DNA of 7,587 nt from Acidimicrobiia bacterium UBA1281 (lineage in GTDB: Bacteria; Actinomycetota; Acidimicrobiia; Actinomarinales; Actinomarinaceae), in the NCBI GenBank assembly GCA_002308095.1, contig DBUV01000004.1, positions 1-7,587 of the forward strand, given 5' to 3'. Made by a program: the position numbers and the translations under genes. Positions 1 to 6,169 of this stretch are shown here, piece after piece. The notes beneath the pieces are model-generated. The model saw only the letters and a program-made list of their open reading frames with translations, was not told the origin of the DNA and searched no databases. Every line of letters starts with the position of its first letter. Position 1 is the stretch's first letter.

Positions 1-762
1 AAAAAAATATGGACTGATGTTGAATCTAGAAGACAATGGGTAACTCCTGTGCTCATAGGAATTGTTGTGATTACGGTAACGACTGCTGCATTCAATACCT
101 TCACATCTAGGAATGAGGCACAAGATGAAGTTATTGCTATCAGTTCGAATTTAGCGAGTGAAACCAATACTCTTATAGATGGATTAGAGAATGTGTTAGC
201 AATTTCAACTGATACATTTTACTCAAAATATGATATTTCAAATGCCAGTGCATATCTGCAAGCTGTAGAATCCTCAACTTTAGAATACCAAAGTTTAATC
301 ACTCAAAAGGAAGATATAGATCTGCAAAGTATTAACTACAATCTTTCTACAATATTTAATCTGATAAATGAACTTGATAATTTATTGGCATACCGCATAT
401 TAGTTTCTGAAATTTTGATATATGATAATCTACTAGATATAGATGAAACTACAGAAGTTGATGTTTTGACAACTACTCTTTCTGAAATAACTGCTACAAG
501 TAAAAGAAACTATTCTGAATTACCTGATATTGAAGAAATGAACAATCATAAAAACCTTATCAATACCGCAATTATAACCGCAGAAGATTTACATGGTAGA
601 TTACTTGCTGCTTTACGTAATGCCGAATATGAAGTAGTAAATTCTATAGCGAGTGCTCTTTTGTTAAACAAAGACACTGAATTAGTAGCATTTGAAAATT
701 CTTTAGAAATATTTAAAGAAAATAAAACAGCTGTTTTTCAAAGCATACAAACCTTAGATTAA
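1..762 (+). CDS. C-terminal part of an unrecognised single-pass membrane protein (5' end outside window)
   Basis: I do not recognise this protein. The reading frame is open from the first base, so the true start probably lies just upstream; the GTG at 49 would cut into the membrane helix. The visible 253 residues begin KKIWTDVESRRQW, a positively charged stretch, followed by one hydrophobic segment (about residues 14–35, VTPVLIGIVVITVTTAAF). This suggests a cytoplasmic N-terminus and an external C-terminal domain. The remaining ~215 residues lack cysteine, are acidic and look mainly helical, with many Leu/Ile at heptad-like spacing, as in periplasmic helical-bundle or coiled-coil domains. No enzymatic motif is visible. 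The gene ends TAA at 760–762 and overlaps the nrdR stop tail-to-tail by 4 bp. Confidence is high that it is coding and low for any function. Confidence 0.75.
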   Translation, partial: KKIWTDVESRRQWVTPVLIGIVVITVTTAAFNTFTSRNEAQDEVIAISSNLASETNTLIDGLENVLAISTDTFYSKYDISNASAYLQAVESSTLEYQSLITQKEDIDLQSINYNLSTIFNLINELDNLLAYRILVSEILIYDNLLDIDETTEVDVLTTTLSEITATSKRNYSELPDIEEMNNHKNLINTAIITAEDLHGRLLAALRNAEYEVVNSIASALLLNKDTELVAFENSLEIFKENKTAVFQSIQTLD

Positions 763-1199
763 TTAAATTCAGCGGCTTCTTTTTCAAAGTCTGATGCATC
801 AGAAAATTCTTTATAAACTGAAGCAAATCTCACATAAGCTACTTCATTTATCTCTTTTAGGTGTGATAACACAGTTTCACCAATAAATTCTGATTGTACT
901 TTGTTTCCCTGTTCTTTAATATCCATATAAATTGCATCAACTAATGCTTTTAACTTCTTTTCACTTAGTTCCTGTCCTCCGAATGCATTCTGTACACCTT
1001 GAAATAACTTTTCATGATTAAATTCTTCTCGATTACCATTCCTTTTTATGACTATTATCCCAATAGATGCTTTTTCATAGGTAGTAAACCTGGTTTTACA
1101 TGAAGTACAACTTCTGCGACGACGAATTGAAGTACCTTCACTATTTTTACGTGAGTCTACAACTGATGTTTCTTCTGCTTGACAGAAAGGGCATACCAT
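759..1199 (-). CDS. nrdR: Transcriptional repressor NrdR (ribonucleotide reductase regulator)
   Basis: NrdR is a nucleotide-sensing repressor that binds NrdR boxes upstream of ribonucleotide reductase genes. Counting from the chosen start, an N-terminal zinc ribbon has two Cys pairs (VCPFC at 2–6; CTSC at 31–34) around the family signature VVDSRKNSEGTSIRRRRSC and RFTTYE. An ATP-cone domain follows from about residue 46 (IIVIKRNGNREEFNHEKL) to 137 (VYKEF). At 146 residues it has normal family length. I chose the ATG at 1199 because the protein then opens MVCPFC, as NrdR proteins do. An in-frame ATG at 1226 would add nine residues (MSKLYNIPY) and cannot be excluded. A TATAAT lies 9 bp before 1199 and a 16-bp palindrome covers this start. 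It lies just downstream of the LysM gene and converges with the left-edge gene. The lexA–LysM–nrdR neighbourhood is typical of actinobacteria. Confidence 0.95.
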   Translation of the reverse strand: MVCPFCQAEETSVVDSRKNSEGTSIRRRRSCTSCKTRFTTYEKASIGIIVIKRNGNREEFNHEKLFQGVQNAFGGQELSEKKLKALVDAIYMDIKEQGNKVQSEFIGETVLSHLKEINEVAYVRFASVYKEFSDASDFEKEAAEFN

Positions 1200-1208
1200 A
1201 TATGGTAT
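1193..1208. promoter_or_regulatory. NrdR-box-like 16-bp perfect palindrome at the nrdR start
   Basis: ATACCATATATGGTAT is a perfect inverted repeat covering the nrdR start codon (1197–1199) and the expected transcription start. Against the NrdR box consensus as I remember it (ACACWATATATWGTGT) it matches 12 of 16 positions, including the central ATATAT. NrdR bound here would block its own promoter. NrdR boxes usually come in pairs about 30 bp apart. The matching position at 1223–1238 holds only a degenerate half-site (ACATTAT). The sequence is clear; binding by NrdR is inference. Confidence 0.55.
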
Positions 1209-1237
1209 ATTATAAAGTTTTGACATTATTTAAGCAA
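1209..1237 (-). promoter_or_regulatory. Predicted nrdR promoter (TTGCTT–17–TATAAT)
   Basis: On the minus strand TTGCTT (1237–1232) and a consensus TATAAT (1214–1209) are separated by 17 bp. The –10 box ends 9 bp before the ATG at 1199, so the transcript would be nearly leaderless, and no Shine-Dalgarno sequence precedes either candidate start. If 1226 were the true start, this –10 would lie inside the gene, so promoter and start choice are linked. Confidence 0.45.
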
Positions 1238-1242
1238 CCAAT

Positions 1243-1506
1243 CTAAGGTATTTTTATAACCTGATCAACATAAATGACAGATTCTTCTAAATTATTGATT
1301 TTTTTAACTTCAAAAACAAACTTTGATATATTATTGTGATTTAATTTAGAACCAATAACCCATAGATTATCTCCTTTTTTAACTTTATAAGTTAAATTAG
1401 AAGCATTTAGGTCTGGCTTGTTCTCATTAATTATTAATGGTGTTGTCATTAAAGAAAAAAGAACAACAAACGATACTAAATAAAACCAATATTTTATATT
1501 TTCCAT
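1243..1506 (-). CDS. Small membrane-anchored LysM protein next to lexA, probable SOS cell-division inhibitor (YneA/ChiZ/DivS type)
   Basis: From the ATG at 1506 the product has 87 residues: a short N-terminus (MENIK), one membrane segment (about 6–26, YWFYLVSFVVLFSLMTTPLII), a linker, and a C-terminal LysM domain (about 40–87, YKVKKGDNLWVIGSKL to QVIKIP) that should bind peptidoglycan outside the membrane. This layout, with divergent orientation from lexA and a shared LexA operator, matches Bacillus YneA and actinobacterial ChiZ (Rv2719c) and DivS, which delay division after DNA damage. The function here is inferred from that context. The frame stays open to an ATG at 1575, but that start would overlap lexA and swallow the operator, whereas a TATTGT –10 box lies exactly six bases before 1506. 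ChiZ is longer, so this is a minimal version. Confidence 0.8.
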   Translation of the reverse strand: MENIKYWFYLVSFVVLFSLMTTPLIINENKPDLNASNLTYKVKKGDNLWVIGSKLNHNNISKFVFEVKKINNLEESVIYVDQVIKIP

Positions 1507-1512
1507 ATTTAA

Positions 1513-1535
1513 ACAATAGAAATTAGATAAGACAA
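1513..1535 (-). promoter_or_regulatory. LysM-gene promoter: TTGTCT(TA) element plus TATTGT –10
   Basis: Reading leftwards, TTGTCTTA begins at 1535 and TATTGT (TANNNT) lies at 1518–1513, six bases before the ATG at 1506. The gap between TTGTCT and TATTGT is 11 bp, too short for an ordinary –35/–10 pair. It is close to the mycobacterial LexA-independent damage promoter (RecA-NDp, roughly TTGTCRGTGG–N8–TANNNT from memory, a 12-bp gap). The same TTGTCTTA, at the same distance from a LexA box, occurs upstream of recA. Confidence 0.5.
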
Positions 1536-1542
1536 TTTTTTT

Positions 1543-1558
1543 TAGAACATATGTGCTA
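1543..1558. promoter_or_regulatory. LexA operator (SOS box) shared by lexA and the LysM gene
   Basis: TAGAACATATGTGCTA fits the GAAC–N4–GTTC core of Gram-positive and actinobacterial LexA boxes with one mismatch in the right arm (GTGC for GTTC). It ends 9 bp before the lexA ATG and overlaps the lexA –10 region. On the other side it lies 7 bp from the TTGTCTTA element of the LysM promoter, so one site can serve both genes. The imperfect arm suggests weaker binding than at recA. Confidence 0.8.
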
Positions 1559-1562
1559 ATAT
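1557..1562 (+). promoter_or_regulatory. Predicted lexA –10 box (TAATAT)
   Basis: TAATAT ends five bases before the lexA ATG at 1568 and overlaps the right end of the LexA operator by two bases. This is the layout expected for a self-repressed, leaderless lexA transcript. No convincing –35 and no Shine-Dalgarno sequence are visible. Confidence 0.45.
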
Positions 1563-1567
1563 AGAGT

Positions 1568-2155
1568 ATGAGCAATAAAGAAAATGAAATACTTGAGTTT
1601 ATAAACTACACACTCAAAAATGATGGTTATTCCCCATCTGTAAGAGAAATTGGTGAAGCTGTAAATCTTAAATCCACAAGCACTGTTCAGTATCATCTAA
1701 AAAAACTTGAGAAAAAAGGTGTTATAAATAAATCAGAAGGTAAATCTAGATCACTACATCTAAATGATATAGCTACTGAATTTAGATCTGTACCTATTCT
1801 TGGTGAAATAGCCGCTGGGTTACCTCTAACAGCAGAGGAAAATCAGGTAGGAGAGCTGCCTTACCCAGAAAGCAATTTCAATGATTCTTTAATTGCACTG
1901 AAAGTTAACGGTGATTCTATGATTGATGCTGGAATTCATGATGGAGATCTTGTGGTTGTTGATAAATCTAAAAAACCGAACAACGGTGACATTGGAGCAT
2001 TTTTAATTCTCGAAACTGAAGCCACGGTTAAATACTTAGACACTATAAGGAACAAACAGTATTTAATACCTGCCAATAAAAGTTTTGAAAATATAGAAGT
2101 TACTGAAAATATTTCAGCAGTTGGTAAAGTTGTATCTTTATTTAGAGATATGTAA
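1568..2155 (+). CDS. lexA: LexA, SOS-response repressor and self-cleaving serine protease
   Basis: LexA represses DNA-damage genes and cleaves itself when stimulated by RecA filaments. The N-terminal winged-helix DNA-binding domain (about 1–65) carries the family pattern GYSPSVREIGEAVNLKSTSTV (20–40) and HLKKLEKKGVI. The cleavage site is Ala83-Gly84 in PILGEIAAGLPL. The peptidase domain keeps the catalytic Ser117 (VNGDSMIDAGIHDGD) and Lys155 (EATVKYL). At 195 residues it is slightly shorter than many actinobacterial LexA proteins but complete. The ATG at 1568 is favoured because the –10 box and LexA operator lie directly before it. It diverges from the LysM gene and converges on dapF with a 14-bp overlap. 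The operator overlapping its promoter indicates autoregulation. Confidence 0.97.
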   Translation: MSNKENEILEFINYTLKNDGYSPSVREIGEAVNLKSTSTVQYHLKKLEKKGVINKSEGKSRSLHLNDIATEFRSVPILGEIAAGLPLTAEENQVGELPYPESNFNDSLIALKVNGDSMIDAGIHDGDLVVVDKSKKPNNGDIGAFLILETEATVKYLDTIRNKQYLIPANKSFENIEVTENISAVGKVVSLFRDM

Positions 2156-2876
2156 CACTACCACTAAGAAATATTTCCGAATTTATATATTCCATATCTA
2201 ACTCGCCACCAGGAAAGAGTATCGTCATTGGTGTATTAACCTTTTTTTCCATGTAAAGATAATTAAATAAGCATAACGCTCCTGATCCACAAGCATCAGT
2301 TTCACCTACTCCCCTTTCATACACTCTAGTTTTAATAAAATTCTCGTTAATAATCTCATAAACTTCGACATTCGCACCATTTGGAAAATAACTTGACTCA
2401 TTAACTTGTTCTGCAAATTGAGCCAGTTCAAAAATCTCTACATCTTCAACGTTGACTAAGAAATGGGGATTACCAACTTCTGATTTTACTCCCAAATATT
2501 TATCTATATTTATTTGATCACTCAAATAGGATGGAATTGGAGCATTCACTTTTACTAATGAATCTTCAACAGTTGCTTCTAAATCACCTACGGGAGCTTT
2601 CACAGTAATCTTATTTGTTGAAACCATTTCATTATCTATTGCGTACTTAGCAGTACATCTTACACCATTCACGCAGAGCTCAGCTGTAGAACCGTCACTA
2701 TTGTAATAATGCATTCTTACAGTTTTACCATCGATAGATTCTACAAAGATTACACCGTCGACATCGTAATCAGAATCAGCAACTAGGGAAATAATCTGTA
2801 TCTCAGAAGTAGGACCTGTGTATGTGGAAACAATAAAATCATTTCCGGTACCAGACATATATGCAAAATTATTCAT
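2142..2876 (-). CDS. dapF: Diaminopimelate epimerase
   Basis: DapF interconverts LL- and meso-diaminopimelate in the cytoplasm, supplying lysine and peptidoglycan synthesis, by a two-cysteine acid/base mechanism without cofactor. The family opening GTGNDFIV lies at 9–16. The first active-site Cys is C68 in NSDGSTAELCVNGVRC, and the second is C196 in ERGVGETDACGSGAL. The substrate-binding GNPH (135–138) and the segment around ANVEV are present. At 244 residues it is somewhat short for the family (about 270–290). One oddity is that the near-invariant Gly after the first Cys (CGNG) is Val69 here (CVNG). The start overlaps the end of miaA by 8 bp, so translation is probably coupled. In other actinobacteria hflX follows; here the gene instead overlaps the end of lexA. 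Confidence 0.95.
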   Translation of the reverse strand: MNNFAYMSGTGNDFIVSTYTGPTSEIQIISLVADSDYDVDGVIFVESIDGKTVRMHYYNSDGSTAELCVNGVRCTAKYAIDNEMVSTNKITVKAPVGDLEATVEDSLVKVNAPIPSYLSDQINIDKYLGVKSEVGNPHFLVNVEDVEIFELAQFAEQVNESSYFPNGANVEVYEIINENFIKTRVYERGVGETDACGSGALCLFNYLYMEKKVNTPMTILFPGGELDMEYINSEIFLSGSVTYL

Positions 2877-3693
2877 CCATTAACTCTATCATTTTATTTT
2901 TAATAATATTTGAATCATTTGTAGTGTAGGGCATCAATGAAGTCTCTTTTTTGAACCAAGTAATTTGTTTTTTAACTAACTTAATTGTTTTTTGATTAAT
3001 ATTCGTCTCTATGTCTGAATCAATGTTCATTCCAATTGCTTGAAGAATAGTTTTAGAGGGATTAGTTAGTGCAGATAATTCATCTGCTAGACCATTTTCA
3101 ATCATTGAAGCAGTTCTTTTTGATATATTCATTTTATAATCGGGATTATTCCAAAAAATACCAACTTTATCTTTAGGTATATTTAGCTCAGGAAAAAGAT
3201 ATTTTGAATCCTCTAAAAGACTTGACTCAATATTTCGTATCAATCTTCTCTTATTTAACTCAACTGATGGGAGTTCAATCCTGTATATTTCATGGAATTT
3301 CATCAACTGTCCGAAATTTAATTGTTCTAATTCGGCCCTAATTGTTGGATCTGTAGGTCTAAATTCAAAATTTTTAATCATTGCTGAAAAATACAGACCA
3401 GTGCCCCCTACAGCTAATATATCTTTTTCATATGTCATTTTTGGAAAATCTATATCTAATAGGTAGTTCAAATAGTCAACTACAGAAAAGTTTTGGTCTG
3501 CATCAGCAATATTGATTCCAAGATATTCAACTTGAGCTTGCATAACATCAGAGGGTTTAGCACTTAATATATCAAGTCCTTTGTATACAGCCATAGAATC
3601 TAATGACAAAATCGGCATGTTGCGTTCAATAGCAATCTGATGTGCAATATCAGTTTTACCAGATGATGTAATCCCAGTTAAAAAATATAGCAA
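2869..3693 (-). CDS. miaA: tRNA dimethylallyltransferase (tRNA A37 isopentenyltransferase)
   Basis: MiaA transfers the dimethylallyl group to N6 of A37 in tRNAs reading UNN codons, giving i6A, the substrate of MiaB. Visible motifs are the P-loop GITSSGKT (7–14), DSMAVYKG (32–39), SAKPSD (44–49), GGTGLYFSAM (96–105), NKRRLIRNIE (147–156), QAIG (218–221) and KQITWFKK (242–249). At 274 residues it is shorter than the usual ~300, and the region around 55–66 is divergent (EYLGIN where HHLID is common). The start is a TTG at 3693. The preceding in-frame codon is the miaB stop, so nothing earlier is possible, and the P-loop begins six residues later. Only a weak GGA lies upstream, so it probably relies on reinitiation after miaB. 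Its end overlaps the dapF start. Confidence 0.95.
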   Translation of the reverse strand: MLYFLTGITSSGKTDIAHQIAIERNMPILSLDSMAVYKGLDILSAKPSDVMQAQVEYLGINIADADQNFSVVDYLNYLLDIDFPKMTYEKDILAVGGTGLYFSAMIKNFEFRPTDPTIRAELEQLNFGQLMKFHEIYRIELPSVELNKRRLIRNIESSLLEDSKYLFPELNIPKDKVGIFWNNPDYKMNISKRTASMIENGLADELSALTNPSKTILQAIGMNIDSDIETNINQKTIKLVKKQITWFKKETSLMPYTTNDSNIIKNKMIELMDE

Positions 3694-5070
3694 TTAAATA
3701 AGTTCCGCTGTAAGAGCGAAGGGTGTTGCGTCGGTAATAATTACTTTAACAAAATCACCAACTGAAACATTCTTTGAAGAAATATGTGTAGTTTGACCAC
3801 CATCTATTTTTCCACTCATATAATCTGTCGTTTTTTTTGAATATTTTTCAACAAGAAGAGATTGTTCTGTACCAATAAATCTCTTGTAACGTGAATGACT
3901 AATCTCTGTTTGAAGTTCTTTTAATTGCATAAATCGTTGATCAATTATTGATTTTTCAATAAAATCCGTTTGCATTAAATCAGCTCGTGTTCCGGGACGT
4001 GTTGAGAATTTAAACATATAAACTGCGTCAAATCTAGCTAATTCTATTACTTTTAAAGTCTCAGCAAAATCTTCATCTGTTTCTCCAGGAAATCCAACGA
4101 TAATGTCTGTTGTTAATGAAACATTGTTTATGGTTTCCTTGGCGAGAGAAAGTTTTTTAATAAATTTTTCTTGTGTGTAACCTCTTTGCATTTTACGTAA
4201 TATTTTATTACTACCACTTTGGAGGGGCATGTGGATTTGATTTGTAACTTTTGATAAATCATTAACTGCTGATAATGTCTCAGATTTAAAATCTTTAGGA
4301 TGAGGTGAGGTAAATCTTATACGCTTTAATCCTTCTACATTATTTAGTTCAGTAAGTAATTCTGTAAAATAAGGTTTGGAAGAACCATTAATTTTAAGGT
4401 CCCTACCATAGGAATTAACATTTTGACCAAGTAGAGTTATTTCTTTTACACCACTATTAACCATAGCTAAAGCTTCGTTGACGATATCAGATGGTCGTCT
4501 ACTTATTTCTGGACCACGTACAGAAGGAACGATACAAAAAGTGCAACTATTATTACACCCTATTTGAATTGTCAACCATGCAGAGACTTCAGACTCTCGA
4601 ATTGAAGGCGCATCAGTAGGTAAGGATTCTATTTCATCAATAACCTCTGTAATGGGACCCCAATCTTCACTTTGATTTAATAAATTAACGATATTAGTTA
4701 AATTGTGCGTACCTATAACAACATCTACCCAAGGTGCACGCTCTCTTACAAGTTCTTTGTCTTTTTGAGCAGCACAACCACCTACTAATAACTTTCTGTT
4801 AGATTTCTCACTCTTCCATTTTTTGAGTTGACCTAATGTACCATACAATTTGTCATCAGCATTTTCTCTAATTGTGCAGGTATTAATAAATAAAACATCT
4901 GCATTATCAATATCTGGTGCTTTTAACATGCCATCATATTCAAACAATCCAGCTATTCTTTCAGAATCATGCTCATTCATCTGACAACCAAAAGTTTTTA
5001 CAAAATAACTTAGACCATGTCTAGATGGTTTAGCTTTCATGGTTTTAGATAATTCAACAGTTGTTTTCAC
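3694..5070 (-). CDS. miaB: tRNA-2-methylthio-N6-dimethylallyladenosine synthase (radical SAM methylthiotransferase)
   Basis: MiaB adds a methylthio group at C2 of i6A37 in tRNA, the step after MiaA. The N-terminal UPF0004 domain (about 20–140) has the auxiliary-cluster cysteines C29 (TFGCQMNEHDSER), C65 (NTCTIRENAD) and C99 (GGCAAQ). The radical SAM domain has the CX3CX2C motif C172, C176, C179 (GCNNSCTFCIVPSVRG), then LLGQNVNSYG (213–222) and TDIIVGFPGETDEDF (321–335). A C-terminal TRAM-like RNA-binding region covers about 395–458. At 458 residues the length is normal. The start is read as GTG at 5070 because a perfect TATAAT lies exactly six bases before it; an ATG at 5040 is an alternative ten codons in. 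recX, usual between recA and here in actinobacteria, is absent. Confidence 0.97.
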   Translation of the reverse strand: MKTTVELSKTMKAKPSRHGLSYFVKTFGCQMNEHDSERIAGLFEYDGMLKAPDIDNADVLFINTCTIRENADDKLYGTLGQLKKWKSEKSNRKLLVGGCAAQKDKELVRERAPWVDVVIGTHNLTNIVNLLNQSEDWGPITEVIDEIESLPTDAPSIRESEVSAWLTIQIGCNNSCTFCIVPSVRGPEISRRPSDIVNEALAMVNSGVKEITLLGQNVNSYGRDLKINGSSKPYFTELLTELNNVEGLKRIRFTSPHPKDFKSETLSAVNDLSKVTNQIHMPLQSGSNKILRKMQRGYTQEKFIKKLSLAKETINNVSLTTDIIVGFPGETDEDFAETLKVIELARFDAVYMFKFSTRPGTRADLMQTDFIEKSIIDQRFMQLKELQTEISHSRYKRFIGTEQSLLVEKYSKKTTDYMSGKIDGGQTTHISSKNVSVGDFVKVIITDATPFALTAELI

Positions 5071-5076
5071 AACTAA

Positions 5077-5082
5077 ATTATA
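5077..5082 (-). promoter_or_regulatory. Predicted miaB –10 box (TATAAT)
   Basis: A consensus TATAAT on the minus strand ends six bases before the miaB GTG, in the 37-bp gap after recA. This suggests that miaB–miaA–dapF can be transcribed independently of recA as a leaderless message. No good –35 is visible, and no strong terminator hairpin separates recA from it. Confidence 0.5.
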
Positions 5083-5107
5083 TGAATGTTTTTAAAAAAT
5101 ATATATA

Positions 5108-6163
5108 TTATTTTTCTTTATTGGCAGCTTTATTTTCATCAGCATCTTCTACAATTTCGTCTTCTAGATCTGATTCAATCATTCCAACCGCTTTATAAAC
5201 ATCGTTTTCTAGTTGAAGTGCTAGATCTGGGTTTTCTCTTAAGTAGTTTTTAGAGTTTTCTTTACCTTGACCTAACTGAACATCATCGTATGTAAACCAT
5301 GCTCCACCTTTTCGTACAATTCCATGTTCTACGCCTACGTCAAGCAAACTACCTTCACGTGAAATCCCTTTTCCAAACATGATATCGAATTGAGCTTCTT
5401 TAAAAGGTGGTGCAACTTTATTTTTTACAATTTTTGCTCTTACCCTATTACCTATCATTTCAGCACCAACTTTTAGTGTTTCTATTCTTCTAATGTCTAT
5501 GCGAACTGAAGCATAAAATTTTAAGGCCCTTCCACCACTGGTGGTCTCTGGTGATCCCCACATCACACCAATTTTTTCACGTATTTGGTTTATAAAAATG
5601 ACAGTTGTTTGTGTTTTGTTAATGGATGCGGTTAATTTACGAAGTGCTTGTGACATTAAACGTGCTTGCAATCCAACATGTGACTGTCCCATTTCTCCAT
5701 CAATTTCAGCCTTTGGCACAAGCGCTGCAACAGAGTCAATAACAACTATGTCTACACCCCCTGACTCAATAAGCATATCGGCAATCTCTAAAGCTTGTTC
5801 ACCTGTATCGGGTTGCGATACGAGTAATTCATCCACATCAACACCAAGTGCAGATGCGTAAACTGGATCTAGTGCGTGTTCTGCATCAATAAAAGCGGCT
5901 ACTCCACCTGCTTTTTGAGCTTCTGCTGCAACATGTAAAGATAACGTAGTCTTACCTGAACTTTCAGGACCATAAATCTCCACAACTCTTCCTTTAGGAA
6001 TACCACCTATACCTAAAGCTAAATCTATTGATAACGCACCAGTTGAAATTGCGGGTATCTGTTTTATATTTTCAGTGCCTAATTTCATTAACGAGCCTTC
6101 GCCAAATTGTTTTTCAATTTGTTCGAACACTGTGTCTAGTTTCTTTGCCCTGTCTTTATCCAT
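5108..6163 (-). CDS. recA: RecA recombinase and LexA co-protease
   Basis: RecA forms ATP-dependent filaments on single-stranded DNA, drives strand exchange and stimulates LexA cleavage. Visible are the Walker A motif GPESSGKT (65–72), the catalytic Glu95 in DAEHALDP, Walker B VVIDSV (140–145, D143), the L1 region around [12 protein letters not shown] (153–164), NQIREKIGV (192–200), the L2 loop to SGGRALKFY (to 217) and FGKGIS (263–268). The C-terminus is acidic ([13 protein letters not shown]), as usual. At 351 residues it is full length with no intein, although some mycobacterial recA genes carry one. Residue 202 in L2 is Trp where Phe is usual. The ATG at 6163 is supported by an AGGAG six bases upstream. 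Regulation is by the LexA operator at 6225–6240. recX does not follow it. Confidence 0.99.
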   Translation of the reverse strand: MDKDRAKKLDTVFEQIEKQFGEGSLMKLGTENIKQIPAISTGALSIDLALGIGGIPKGRVVEIYGPESSGKTTLSLHVAAEAQKAGGVAAFIDAEHALDPVYASALGVDVDELLVSQPDTGEQALEIADMLIESGGVDIVVIDSVAALVPKAEIDGEMGQSHVGLQARLMSQALRKLTASINKTQTTVIFINQIREKIGVMWGSPETTSGGRALKFYASVRIDIRRIETLKVGAEMIGNRVRAKIVKNKVAPPFKEAQFDIMFGKGISREGSLLDVGVEHGIVRKGGAWFTYDDVQLGQGKENSKNYLRENPDLALQLENDVYKAVGMIESDLEDEIVEDADENKAANKEK

Positions 6164-6169
6164 TTTTAT

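Noticed and set aside
49..762. GTG at 49 as the true start of the left-edge gene
   Set aside because: The frame is open to base 1, and starting at 49 would remove the basic flank of the membrane helix. No –10 box or ribosome binding site precedes it.
1223..1238. Second NrdR box upstream of the palindrome
   Set aside because: Only about half of the positions match the remembered consensus, all in the left half. It is too weak to list as a site.
1507..1575. Longer LysM protein starting at 1575
   Set aside because: It would overlap the lexA start and run through the LexA operator. The extra residues resemble no family feature, and a –10 box fits the ATG at 1506.
2883..2888. Internal dapF promoter (TAGAGT six bases before the ATG)
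   Set aside because: The spacing fits the leaderless pattern, but it lies inside the miaA coding end and TANNNT is common by chance in AT-rich DNA. It is kept only as part of the pattern finding.
5076..5107. Intrinsic terminator between recA and miaB
   Set aside because: The TTTTTAAAAAA and TATATATA runs are symmetric, but there is no GC-containing stem followed by a U-run.
5541..5861. Open frame of 106 codons on the plus strand
   Set aside because: It lies entirely antisense to recA, whose motifs are intact, and the translation has no recognisable domain. It is a shadow frame.
6121..6128. GTTCGAAC inside the recA start region as another LexA site
   Set aside because: The half-sites are in the wrong order (GTTC then GAAC) with no 4-bp spacer, and the sequence is explained by coding.
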